NCBI RefSeq assembly: GCF_018127805.1
Contig: NZ_CP072334.1
Coordinates: 434,001 to 498,000, forward strand
Reading direction: 5' to 3'
DNA: 64,000 nt
Source: Prevotella sp. oral taxon 475
GTDB taxonomy: Bacteria; Bacteroidota; Bacteroidia; Bacteroidales; Bacteroidaceae
Shown in pieces: positions 41,324 to 49,092 of the stretch (within the stretch, counting starts at the first letter, position 1; each line of letters starts with the position of its first letter). Both the position numbers and the translations under genes were made by a program. The notes under the pieces are model-generated. The model saw only the letters and a program-made list of their open reading frames with translations. It did no database searches and was not told the origin of the DNA.

Positions 41324-41376
41324 CTAAAAATTGACAATAAGCGGAACAAAGTTTTCCGTTACTCCTAAAAAATAAT

Positions 41377-41384
41377 TATCTTTG
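41377..41384 (+). promoter_or_regulatory. -7 element of secDF
   Basis: TATCTTTG, 48 bp before the secDF ATG; TTTT 21 bp upstream may serve as -33. Confidence 0.65.
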
Positions 41385-41432
41385 CACGGTTGTATCGTCA
41401 CAGAAAAACAATAAAACAAAAATAAAGTAAAA

Positions 41433-44400
41433 ATGCAAAACAAAGGTATCGTTATTGTAACTGCCGTCTTGTTGACGCTTGCAAGTATCTTCTACCTGTC
41501 GTTCTCCTTTGCTACCAGCTACTATGACAAGCAGGCCGCAGAGCTGAAAGACCCCATTGCCCAACAGAACTACAAAGACTCTGTGAAGTATCTTGGCATC
41601 TATTCTTATCAAAAATGCTTGGAAACACAGATTGGTCTCGGTCTGGACCTGAAGGGGGGAATGAACGTTATCTTGGAGATTAGCGTGCCGGATGTCATCG
41701 AAACGCTGGCAGACCACAAAAGCAATGCTGCTTTCTTGAAATCGTTGGAAGAGGCTAAAAAGGAAGAGGAAACCAGTCAGAGTGACTTTATATCCCTCTT
41801 TATCAAATACTACAAACAGAATGCACCGGGCCATCAACTGGCCGAACTCTTTGCTACGCAACAGCTCCAGGGAAAGGTTTCGCCGCAAAGCAGCGACTCG
41901 CAGGTGGAAAAGGTGTTGCGCCAAGAGGTGCAGGCGGCTATCGACAACTCGTTTAATGTGGTTCGCACGCGTATCGATAAGTTTGGTGTGGTTCAGCCCA
42001 ATATTCAAAAACTCGAAGGCCAAGAAGGACGTATCATGGTGGAAATGCCGGGCGTACGTGAGCCGGAGAGAGTGCGTAAATTGCTGCAGGGCTCGGCTAA
42101 CTTGGAGTTCTGGGAGACGTTCAACGCCTCGGAAATTATTCCTTACTTAACTCAGCTCGATGCTCGTCTGGCCAACGAAGGCTCGTCGGACACGGCCGCG
42201 GTAGACACTGCGGCTGCAAAAGCCAAGGCTGAAAAGGAAGTGGCTGCCGCGAAAGACAATGCTCCGAAATTTAAACTCAATACAGACGATAAGAAGACTG
42301 CGGCTGTAAAACAACAAAGCAGCGACGCACAGACCGCTGCTGCCTTGAAGGCGCACCCGCTCTTGGCACGCTTACAAACCACGGGTGGCAACGCCTTGAG
42401 CGTGGTGGGTTATGCCAACGTTCGCGATACGGCGGCCATCAACAAACTCATCTATGGCGATGTGGCCAAACAAGTGTTGCCGTCCGACCTGAAACTGCTC
42501 TGGAGTGCGAAACCTGCAGACGGTTTGAACGTCAAGAATATTTTCGAACTGCACGCCTTGAAGGTAACGACTACCAACGGACGAGCTCCGATGGAGGGCG
42601 ACGTTATCACCGATGCGAGCGACGAATTCAATCATATGAGCGGTGCCCCTGAGGTGAACATGCGAATGAACTCGGACGGTGCGCGTCGCTGGGCGGCACT
42701 TACGAAAGCTAATGTTGGTCGTGCCATTGCCATTGTTCTCGACGATGCCGTATACAGTGCACCGCGTGTGAACGGCGAAATCGATGGTGGTTCGTCTTCC
42801 ATTAGCGGAAACTTCACCATCGAAGACACCAAAGACCTGGCCAATACGCTGAAATCGGGTCGTATGCCGGCACCTGCCCGCATTGTGCAAGAAGAGGTGG
42901 TGGGCCCCACGCTCGGTGCCCAATCCATCCAGCAAGGTATCGAATCGTTCGCCATCGCCTTTGTTGTGCTCATGGCCTACATGATCTTGATGTACGGTTT
43001 TACACCCGGAATGATGGCCAACATGGCCCTCATCGTCAATCTGTTCTTCACGTTGGGCATCCTCACCTCTTTCCAGGCGGCCCTCACGATGTCGGGAATT
43101 GCCGGAATGGTGCTCTCGTTGGGTACGGCGGTAGATGCCAACGTGCTCATCTATGAACGAACGAAAGAAGAACTGGCTGCAGGAAAGGGCATCAAACAAG
43201 CCATCCGCGAGGGCTATGGCAATGCCTTCTCGGCTATCTTCGACTCCAACTTGACCAGTATTATCACCGGAATCATCCTCTATGTCTTTGGAACTGGGCC
43301 TATTCGAGGCTTTGCCACGACACTCATCATCGGTATCGTCTGCTCGTTCTTCACAGCTGTTTACCTCACACGTTTGGTTTACGAGTATCAGATGAAGAAA
43401 GACCGCTGGCTCGGACTTACCTTTACAACCGGTTTTTCGAAAAACTTCATGCAGAACGTGCGCTTCCCCTTCATGAGCATTTATAAGAAAACGTTTGCGT
43501 TGGTGGTTGTGCTGATCGTTGTATTCGTGGTGAGCTTCTTCACTCGCGGACTGAGTCGGAGCATCGACTTCACCGGTGGTCGCAACTACGTCGTGACCTT
43601 CGAAAAGCAAGTTCAGCCCGAGCAGGTGCGCTCCATCCTCTCCAATGCCTTCCCTGGCTGTACCACCGGCGCGCTGGCATTGGGAACTGACCACAAGACG
43701 ATTCGTATCTCGACCAACTATAAGATAGAGAGCAATAGCCCAACAGTGGACGACGAGGCCGAAACCATCCTCTACAACGCATTGAAGAAGGCCGGACTGG
43801 TTTCGCAGAAGAATGTCGAAGCCTTCAAGAACCCCGATATCCGCCAAGGCGGTTCCATCATCAGCAGTACGAAAGTGGGCCCATCGGTAGCGAAAGACAT
43901 CACCTACGGAGCCATCATCAGCGTATTCTTCGCCTTGATAGCGATCTTCGTCTACATTCTTATTCGTTTCCGCAACATCGCTTTCTCGGTAGGTTCCACT
44001 GTGGCACTGGCCATTGACACCACCATCGTCATCGGATTCTACTCGTTGCTGTGGGGATTCATGCCCTTCTCGCTGGAGATCGACCAAACCTTCATCGGTG
44101 CCATCCTCACCGTCATCGGTTATTCGATTAACGACAAGGTAGTGGTGTTCGACCGAATCCGCGAGAACATGCACCTGCACCAGAAGCAAGACTTCCGCAG
44201 TTTGTTCAACGACAGCATCAACCAGACCCTTGCCCGCACCATCAACACCTCGTTCTCGACGCTCATCGTGTTGCTCTGCATCCTCTTCCTTGGCGGCGAG
44301 AGCATCCAGAGCTTTGCCTTTGCGATGAGTCTTGGTGTCGTCTTTGGAACGCTCTCTTCCATCTTTATCGCGGCTCCCATCGCCTTCCTCACGCTGGGCA

Positions 44401-44444
44401 AGACGCAGAAGAGCCGTCCGCTCGAGGCCGAACTGGCTGTGTAA
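41433..44444 (+). CDS. secDF: Fused protein translocase subunit SecDF
   Basis: 1003 residues. The SecD half holds the first membrane helix, GLGLDLKGGMNVILEI (D1 motif near residue 72), a long periplasmic domain with an Ala/Lys-rich insert around 250-310, and the helix bundle near 500-630 (MANMALIVNLFFTLG and VLSLGTAVDANVLIYERTKE). The SecF half begins near 675, with IDFTGGRNYVVTFE and VIGYSINDKVVVFDRIRENM. It uses the proton gradient to help export. Fusion of the two is normal in Bacteroidota. It is transcribed alone and ends at a strong terminator. Confidence 0.96.
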   Translation: MQNKGIVIVTAVLLTLASIFYLSFSFATSYYDKQAAELKDPIAQQNYKDSVKYLGIYSYQKCLETQIGLGLDLKGGMNVILEISVPDVIETLADHKSNAAFLKSLEEAKKEEETSQSDFISLFIKYYKQNAPGHQLAELFATQQLQGKVSPQSSDSQVEKVLRQEVQAAIDNSFNVVRTRIDKFGVVQPNIQKLEGQEGRIMVEMPGVREPERVRKLLQGSANLEFWETFNASEIIPYLTQLDARLANEGSSDTAAVDTAAAKAKAEKEVAAAKDNAPKFKLNTDDKKTAAVKQQSSDAQTAAALKAHPLLARLQTTGGNALSVVGYANVRDTAAINKLIYGDVAKQVLPSDLKLLWSAKPADGLNVKNIFELHALKVTTTNGRAPMEGDVITDASDEFNHMSGAPEVNMRMNSDGARRWAALTKANVGRAIAIVLDDAVYSAPRVNGEIDGGSSSISGNFTIEDTKDLANTLKSGRMPAPARIVQEEVVGPTLGAQSIQQGIESFAIAFVVLMAYMILMYGFTPGMMANMALIVNLFFTLGILTSFQAALTMSGIAGMVLSLGTAVDANVLIYERTKEELAAGKGIKQAIREGYGNAFSAIFDSNLTSIITGIILYVFGTGPIRGFATTLIIGIVCSFFTAVYLTRLVYEYQMKKDRWLGLTFTTGFSKNFMQNVRFPFMSIYKKTFALVVVLIVVFVVSFFTRGLSRSIDFTGGRNYVVTFEKQVQPEQVRSILSNAFPGCTTGALALGTDHKTIRISTNYKIESNSPTVDDEAETILYNALKKAGLVSQKNVEAFKNPDIRQGGSIISSTKVGPSVAKDITYGAIISVFFALIAIFVYILIRFRNIAFSVGSTVALAIDTTIVIGFYSLLWGFMPFSLEIDQTFIGAILTVIGYSINDKVVVFDRIRENMHLHQKQDFRSLFNDSINQTLARTINTSFSTLIVLLCILFLGGESIQSFAFAMSLGVVFGTLSSIFIAAPIAFLTLGKTQKSRPLEAELAV

Positions 44445-44506
44445 GCAAAGATCCTGTGCCGCCAATACGCGGTATGTCGAAATCGGGATTAGTTCCCTAT
44501 CATTCG

Positions 44507-44547
44507 AAAGACGGACAAAGTGAATCTTTCACTTTGTCCGTCTTTTT
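44507..44547 (+). terminator. Strong terminator of secDF
   Basis: AAAGACGGACAAAGTGAA pairs perfectly with TTTCACTTTGTCCGTCTTT, with a loop of only a few bases, and ends in TTTTT. Confidence 0.92.
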
Positions 44548-44640
44548 GATGTCTGTTGGGGATTATTGTCGAAAAGAAGAGAAGGAAAATGAAGTTCGAT
44601 CTCCTTAGCTCTTATCCTTTAGGCCGGAAAAGAATCTTCT

Positions 44641-45047
44641 ATGCTCAAACTCTTAAGATTTCATGTAGAGAATCTTTTTTGATGCTCAGAATCTCAGAAT
44701 TTCGTGCAGAAAAACTTTTTTGATGCACAGAATCTCAGGATTTCGTGCAGAAAATCTTTTTTGATACTCAGAATCTCAGGATTTCGTGCAGAAAACCTCT
44801 TTTGATGCACAGAATCTCAGGATTTCGTGCAGAAAAACTTTTTTGATACTCAGAATCTCAGGATTTCGTGCAGAAAATCTTTTTTGATGCCCAGAATCTC
44901 AGGATTTCGTGCAGAAAATCTTTTTTGATGCCCAGAATCTCAGGATTTCGTGCAGAAAATCTTTTTTGATGCCCAGAACCTCAGAGTTTCGTGCAAAAAA
45001 TCTTTTGGGGGATCAAAATCTTTAAGGTTTCGTATAGGAAAAGTTTC
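44641..45047. repeat. 41-bp tandem repeat array downstream of secDF
   Basis: About ten consecutive 41-bp units, eight of them (44681-45008) nearly identical and the edge units decayed. The conserved inside of each unit is AGAATCTCAGGATTTCGTGC, followed by AGAAAATC and a run of six T, then GAT and a variable pair of bases. In some units GCAC before and GTGC after could pair. It is non-coding and lies between the secDF terminator and the tRNA gene. Confidence 0.93.
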
Positions 45048-45049
45048 TT

Positions 45050-45080
45050 CCCTACTCAAACTCTCAGGGTTTGAGTAGGG
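45050..45080. terminator. Hairpin at the right edge of the 41-bp array
   Basis: CCCTACTCAAAC and GTTTGAGTAGGG form a perfect 12-bp stem around a short loop. The stem contains the CTCA/AATCT-type core of the array, so it may be a decayed unit. It has no T run. The remaining gap 45081-45180 shows nothing else. Confidence 0.6.
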
Positions 45081-45180
45081 AAGATCAAATGAGAGCTCTA
45101 ATCAGTTCCTTTTTCTATAGGGAACATGAAGAGGGGGCAGAAAAGGAAGTATTACGGGTGTGTGGGGGTGTTTTTCTAAG

Positions 45181-45255
45181 TGGTACTTCCACCGGGAATC
45201 GAACCCGGATCAAAGGTTTAGGAAACCTACGTTCTATCCATTGAACTATGGAAGC
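45181..45255 (-). tRNA. tRNA-Arg, anticodon CCT
   Basis: On the minus strand the cloverleaf reads: acceptor GCTTCCA/TGGAAGT with a G-U first pair, D arm GTTC/GAAC, anticodon loop TTCCTAA giving CCT for the AGG codon, T arm CCGGG-TTCGATT-CCCGG and an encoded CCA end. The lowest pair of the anticodon stem is T-T. It has its own promoter and is followed by the 41-bp array. Confidence 0.93.
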
Positions 45256-45274
45256 GGCGTGCGAGACACGGCTG

Positions 45275-45305
45275 CAAAGGTACGGCAAAAGATGTAGACG
45301 GCAAA
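45275..45305 (-). promoter_or_regulatory. Promoter of tRNA-Arg
   Basis: TTTG (45302-45305) and TACCTTTG (45275-45282) on the minus strand with 19 bp between, about 20 bp before the mature 5' end. Confidence 0.8.
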
Positions 45306-45371
45306 ATCTGTGTTTGCTTTTGTTCCTGAGCCGATGTGTTTTCTCGCTACGGAGGAGAAGTCGGGTGGGTA

Positions 45372-46691
45372 TTATTCTTCTGCCTGTCCAAAGAGGGTGG
45401 CACTGGTGCTACCGGTGATTCTCACTTTGACGTATTGGCCGATGTGGTGGTCACCTTTGTCGAAGACGACCATTTTGTTTTGCTCGGTCCGCCCGCAAAG
45501 CTGTTCGCGACTGCGTTTGCTGGGGCCTTCTACCAGGACTTCACGCAGCCGTCCTTCTTCGCGACGGTTGGCTTGGGCAGAGTTCTCGTTCTGAACTTGA
45601 ATGAGTTCGTTCAATCGGCGAATCTTCACCTCTTCGGGAACATTGTCGGGAAGATGCTTGGAGGCGTAGGTTCCGGGGCGTTCGCTGTATTTAAACATGA
45701 AGGCAGAGTCGTAGCCTACGGTGCGCATGATGTCGAGGGAGAGTTGGTGGTCGGCCTCCTCTTCGCCGTGGTAGCCCACGAAGATGTCGGTAGAGATACC
45801 GCAGTCGGGCACGATTTCTCGAATGGCACGAACGCGACTGAGGTACCATTCTACGGTGTATTTGCGGTTCATGAGCCGGAGCACTTTGTCCGACCCGCTT
45901 TGGATGGGCAGGTGGATGTGGCGGCAGACATTCGGTTCTTGAGCGATGACGTGGAGAGTTTCGTCGCTCATGTCTTTGGGATGAGGCGTGGAGAAGCGGA
46001 TGCGCATGGTGGGAACGGATCGAGCAATGGTGCGGAGAAGCTGGGGGAAGTCGACTGTGGCGTGACCGTTTTGGAATCGATAGCTATTCACGTTTTGCCC
46101 AAGTAGAGTGACTTCTTTGTAACCTTGGCGTTGCAACTGGCGAACTTCGTTGAGGATGCTTTCGACATCGCGGGAGCGTTCTCTGCCGCGGGTGTAGGGC
46201 ACGATGCAGTAGTGACAGAAGTTATCGCAGCCGCGCATGATGCTGACGAACCCGCTGACCTTGGCCAGTGCAACGCGCTGGGGAAGGATGTCGCGGTAGG
46301 TTTCGGTTCGGGAGAGGGCGATGTCGATGGCTTTGTTGCCGGCTTCAGCTTGCGCCATCATGTCGGGGAGGTTCAGATAGGAGTCAGGACCAGCTACGAG
46401 CTGAGCGTGATGGTTCTCGAGAAGATCTTCTTTCACGCGTTCGGCCATGCAACCGAGTACGCCAAGAATCACCTTCCGACCTTTCTTCTGCTCGGCATGC
46501 AAGGTGTCCAGGCGGGCGTAGATTTTGTTTTCGGCGTTTTCTCTCACGCTGCACGTGTTCATGAAGATGGCATCGGCCTCCGCTTCGTGCTCGCAGAGTT
46601 CGTATCCGGCCATCTGCATGACCGAGGCGACTACTTCGCTGTCTGCCACATTCATCTGGCAACCGTATGTTTCTATATAAAGCTTTTTCAT
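45372..46691 (-). CDS. miaB: tRNA-2-methylthio-N6-dimethylallyladenosine synthase
   Basis: 439 residues. The N-terminal UPF0004 domain carries the three auxiliary-cluster cysteines 11, 47 and 81 (YIETYGCQMN, NTCSVREN, GVLGCMAE). The radical-SAM motif is CDNFCHYC with Cys 155, 159 and 162, followed by VPYTRGRERSR. A TRAM domain closes the protein (VLVEGPSKRSREQLCGRTEQ and YVKVRITGSTSATLFG). MiaB adds a methylthio group to A37 of tRNAs reading U-starting codons. It has a divergent promoter pair with the ABC gene. Confidence 0.97.
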   Translation of the reverse strand: MKKLYIETYGCQMNVADSEVVASVMQMAGYELCEHEAEADAIFMNTCSVRENAENKIYARLDTLHAEQKKGRKVILGVLGCMAERVKEDLLENHHAQLVAGPDSYLNLPDMMAQAEAGNKAIDIALSRTETYRDILPQRVALAKVSGFVSIMRGCDNFCHYCIVPYTRGRERSRDVESILNEVRQLQRQGYKEVTLLGQNVNSYRFQNGHATVDFPQLLRTIARSVPTMRIRFSTPHPKDMSDETLHVIAQEPNVCRHIHLPIQSGSDKVLRLMNRKYTVEWYLSRVRAIREIVPDCGISTDIFVGYHGEEEADHQLSLDIMRTVGYDSAFMFKYSERPGTYASKHLPDNVPEEVKIRRLNELIQVQNENSAQANRREEGRLREVLVEGPSKRSREQLCGRTEQNKMVVFDKGDHHIGQYVKVRITGSTSATLFGQAEE

Positions 46692-46710
46692 TATTCTTTG
46701 ATTTTGGATG

Positions 46711-46718
46711 CAAAGGTA
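46711..46718 (-). promoter_or_regulatory. -7 element of miaB
   Basis: TACCTTTG on the minus strand, 19 bp before the miaB ATG, so the leader is only about a dozen bases. Confidence 0.65.
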
Positions 46719-46805
46719 CGAAATATTTTCACAACGACTGTGGCTGCTTCTGCCGGATGGAATGAGAAAACGGGAGGCTCTGACTCGTATTACAGCGTTC
46801 TTTTA

Positions 46806-46813
46806 TACCTTTG
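46806..46813 (+). promoter_or_regulatory. -7 element of the ABC ATPase gene
   Basis: TACCTTTG ending five bases before the ATG at 46819; the transcript is probably leaderless. It decides against an upstream in-frame start at 46708. Confidence 0.65.
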
Positions 46814-46818
46814 CTACC

Positions 46819-47619
46819 ATGAAAACGCTTATGCTCGAGAATCTGTCGGTGGGATATGATGACGGGGGAAGAGAACCCCGCGTGGTGCTTTCGGGCATTA
46901 ACGCAACCCTGCGGGCCGGCGAACTGACGGTCTTAGTGGGTGGCAACGGTCGAGGGAAGTCTACTTTGCTACGAACGCTGACAGGGTTTCAGAAGGCGCT
47001 GGCTGGTAGAACGATCTATCGAGAACAACCGATGGAGGTGGGGATCGACTTCACCAGACTATCTGTTTCTCAACGGGCGCGGATGGTGGGTGTAGTACTC
47101 ACGGCGCAGACGGCGGTGAGAAATCTCTCTGTAGGGGAGGTGGTGGCCTTGGGTCGCTCGCCCTACACCGATTTTTGGGGCGGATTATCCGCGGGAGACA
47201 GAGAGGTTGTGACTCGCGCTCTCCATCTGGTGGGCATCGAGGAACTGAGACATCGACGGGTGCAGACGCTGAGCGATGGTGAGCGACAGAAGATGATGAT
47301 TGCTAAAGCCTTGGCTCAGCAGACGCCGGTGATAATGCTTGACGAACCGACGGCCTTTCTCGACTTCCGGAGTAAAGTGGATGTTCTGCGGCTTCTCCGA
47401 GGATTGGCGCACGATACAGGGAGGATTGTTCTGCTCTCTACCCACGATTTGGAGCAAGCCATACCGCTATCGGACAAGCTGTGGGTGATTCGAGATGACA
47501 ACACGTTGGTCGTAACCTCTGTCGAGGAGCAGGGACTGCTGCGCGAACCGACAGAGAGCGAGAGTTATACACGGCAGTTGCTGCAATTGTTTGCTCCCGA
47601 AACGACCGTGTCGAGGTGA
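46819..47619 (+). CDS. ABC transporter ATP-binding protein, iron-siderophore/haem/cobalamin type
   Basis: 266 residues from the ATG at 46819. Walker A is GGNGRGKST (41-49), the Q-loop region is VVLTAQTAVRNLSVGE, the signature is LSDGERQK (152-159) and Walker B is VIMLDEPT (172-179), followed by LLSTHDLEQ. The VALGRSPYTDF motif is typical of FecE/BtuD/HmuV-like importers. No permease or binding-protein gene adjoins it, so its partners must be encoded elsewhere. The Arg in Walker A and the DGE form of the signature are family-acceptable variants. Confidence 0.9.
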   Translation: MKTLMLENLSVGYDDGGREPRVVLSGINATLRAGELTVLVGGNGRGKSTLLRTLTGFQKALAGRTIYREQPMEVGIDFTRLSVSQRARMVGVVLTAQTAVRNLSVGEVVALGRSPYTDFWGGLSAGDREVVTRALHLVGIEELRHRRVQTLSDGERQKMMIAKALAQQTPVIMLDEPTAFLDFRSKVDVLRLLRGLAHDTGRIVLLSTHDLEQAIPLSDKLWVIRDDNTLVVTSVEEQGLLREPTESESYTRQLLQLFAPETTVSR

Positions 47620-47644
47620 ACCACGTATCGGTTCTTTCTCTTTT

Positions 47645-47683
47645 ATAAAAAAGAAACCTGTCAGGCAAGAGAGCCCGACAGGT
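47645..47683 (-). terminator. Terminator of the greA-HIT operon
   Basis: ACCTGTC and GACAGGT with an inner GGGC/GCC pairing form a stem, followed on the minus strand by TTTCTTTTTT. It also lies within 40 bp of the ABC stop and may serve both directions. Confidence 0.8.
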
Positions 47684-47768
47684 GAGAGGGAAGGTGAGAG
47701 TGGCCTTTGTTTGGGCGTTCGCTTTCCGAACGAACAAAATAGGGAACGGCTCTCTCGATAATTGTTTC

Positions 47769-48173
47769 TTAATCCTTTTGTCGACAGAATTCGGCGTAAA
47801 TCTTCGCCGCTATTTCTTTCATCTTTGCTTCAGGAAGTGTCAGTTTCTCGCGTTTAAAGTCGGCATCGGCCTCTGAGTTCAGCGGGATGAGATGGATGTG
47901 GGCATGCGGAACTTCAAGGCCCAACACCACTTCTGCCACTTTGATGCAAGAAAGCACCGCCTTGACTGCCTTTGCTACGCGTTTGGCAAAGACGTGAAAG
48001 GCAGCCAATTCGTCGTCGTTCATGTCGAAGATGTAGTCTACCTCGCGTCGCGGAATCACCAACGTATGCCCTTCGACAAGCGGATGGATGTCGAGAAAGG
48101 CATAGAAATGCTCGCTCTCTGCGCATTTGTAACTGGGAATCTCACCCGCCGCAATCTTACTGAATAGGTCCAT
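47769..48173 (-). CDS. HIT family protein (histidine triad hydrolase)
   Basis: 134 residues. The triad HAHIHL lies in VPHAHIHLIPL near residue 92. The N-terminal SKIAAGEIPSYKCAESEHFY and DIHPLVEGHTLVIPRREV are typical of the Hint branch, which hydrolyses nucleoside phosphoramidates. It is second in an operon with greA, 93 bp downstream. Cytoplasmic. Confidence 0.93.
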   Translation of the reverse strand: MDLFSKIAAGEIPSYKCAESEHFYAFLDIHPLVEGHTLVIPRREVDYIFDMNDDELAAFHVFAKRVAKAVKAVLSCIKVAEVVLGLEVPHAHIHLIPLNSEADADFKREKLTLPEAKMKEIAAKIYAEFCRQKD

Positions 48174-48266
48174 AACGAATGTTGTTAAGTGAGTCTTGCC
48201 TGTTGCAGCCTTCTTGGCAAACTTCGAGGCAAGCGTATCGTTTTTTTCTTGTTGTCAGTGGAAGAG

Positions 48267-48734
48267 TTATCCCACTGTAATCTTGTCGATTCTCAGCTTG
48301 ATGGTGCCTCGCGGAATGGTGATTTCCACCTCGTCGCCCTCCTTTTTGTTGAGCAGTCCCTGTGCGATCGGTGTCGTGATGGCGATCTTCCCTTCCTTTA
48401 GGTTGGCTTCGTTTTCGCTCACGATGGTGTAGCACATCTTAGCTTGGGTGGCAAGATTGGTCATCTCTACTTTGGAAAGAATCTGCACGGCATCTGCGCT
48501 GAGACGCGAAGTGTCTACGATTTTCGCCTCGTTGATGGCCAATTTCATTCTGTTGATGCGGTCTTCCAGATGGGCCTGTGCCTCTTTTGCCGCCTCATAC
48601 TCCGAGTTCTCACTCAAGTCGCCTTTGTCTCTTGCTTCTGCAATAGCCGCTGACGCCTTCGGACGCTCTATCGATTCGAGTCGTTGCAAATCTGCTACGA
48701 GTTTCTCGTAGCCTTCTTGTGACATGTAAGCCAT
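48267..48734 (-). CDS. greA: Transcription elongation factor GreA
   Basis: 155 residues from the ATG at 48734; a further 24-codon extension lacks any GreA similarity. The N-terminal coiled coil is YEKLVADLQRLESIERPKAS with the tip acidic residues in DKGDLSENSEYEAAKEAQ, and the C-terminal FKBP-like part ends in GDEVEITIPRGTIKLRI. It rescues arrested RNA polymerase by stimulating transcript cleavage. A consensus promoter lies 120 bp upstream. Confidence 0.95.
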   Translation of the reverse strand: MAYMSQEGYEKLVADLQRLESIERPKASAAIAEARDKGDLSENSEYEAAKEAQAHLEDRINRMKLAINEAKIVDTSRLSADAVQILSKVEMTNLATQAKMCYTIVSENEANLKEGKIAITTPIAQGLLNKKEGDEVEITIPRGTIKLRIDKITVG

Positions 48735-48857
48735 ATTCTTTAAAACTTTAAAATGTTTGTCGTTTTGTTTTCCGGTGACAGTAAAATAATAAATCCCGAC
48801 AGCCATCTGTTGCCGGAATTTGTTACTCTAAAGTCTTGATTATGATTGTTTTCGCTG

Positions 48858-48888
48858 CAAAGATAGGCATTATTTCCATATGGGCCAA
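48858..48888 (-). promoter_or_regulatory. Promoter of greA
   Basis: TTG (48886-48888) and TATCTTTG (48858-48865) on the minus strand, spaced 20 bp. Confidence 0.75.
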
Positions 48889-48965
48889 CTTTTAATTGCT
48901 AAATATTCTTATGCCCATTTCTCAGCGAAAGCACCACAGTCGCGTTCTTTTATCAGTCAAGACGA

Positions 48966-49022
48966 AATAAAAACGAAGAGGTGAATGCTCGCTCTTGTCG
49001 AACGCAGCACCCACCTCCTCTT
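48966..49022 (-). terminator. Terminator of the minus-strand SusC/SusD operon
   Basis: On the minus strand AAGAGGAGGTG and CACCTCTT, with inner GTGCTGCG/CGAGCAT pairing, form an imperfect long stem, followed by CGTTTTTATTT. It begins about 70 bp after the SusD stop. Confidence 0.7.
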
Positions 49023-49092
49023 ATCTTTTAATACTTTTATCGAAGTGTCACAGGGACGATAGCTAAGCGGCAGTCCCTATTTTCGGAGTATA

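Noticed and set aside
42372..44465. 697-codon open frame on the minus strand
   Set aside because: It is antisense to secDF, has low-complexity His/Asp/Glu-rich composition and no domain; it is a by-product of secDF codon use.
44641..45047. CRISPR array
   Set aside because: The 41-bp units are repeated end to end with no unique spacers and no cas genes are nearby.
45181..45255. tRNA-Arg as attachment site of the mobile element
   Set aside because: The element ends at about 26.8 kb, some 18 kb away, and no part of the tRNA sequence is duplicated at its ends.
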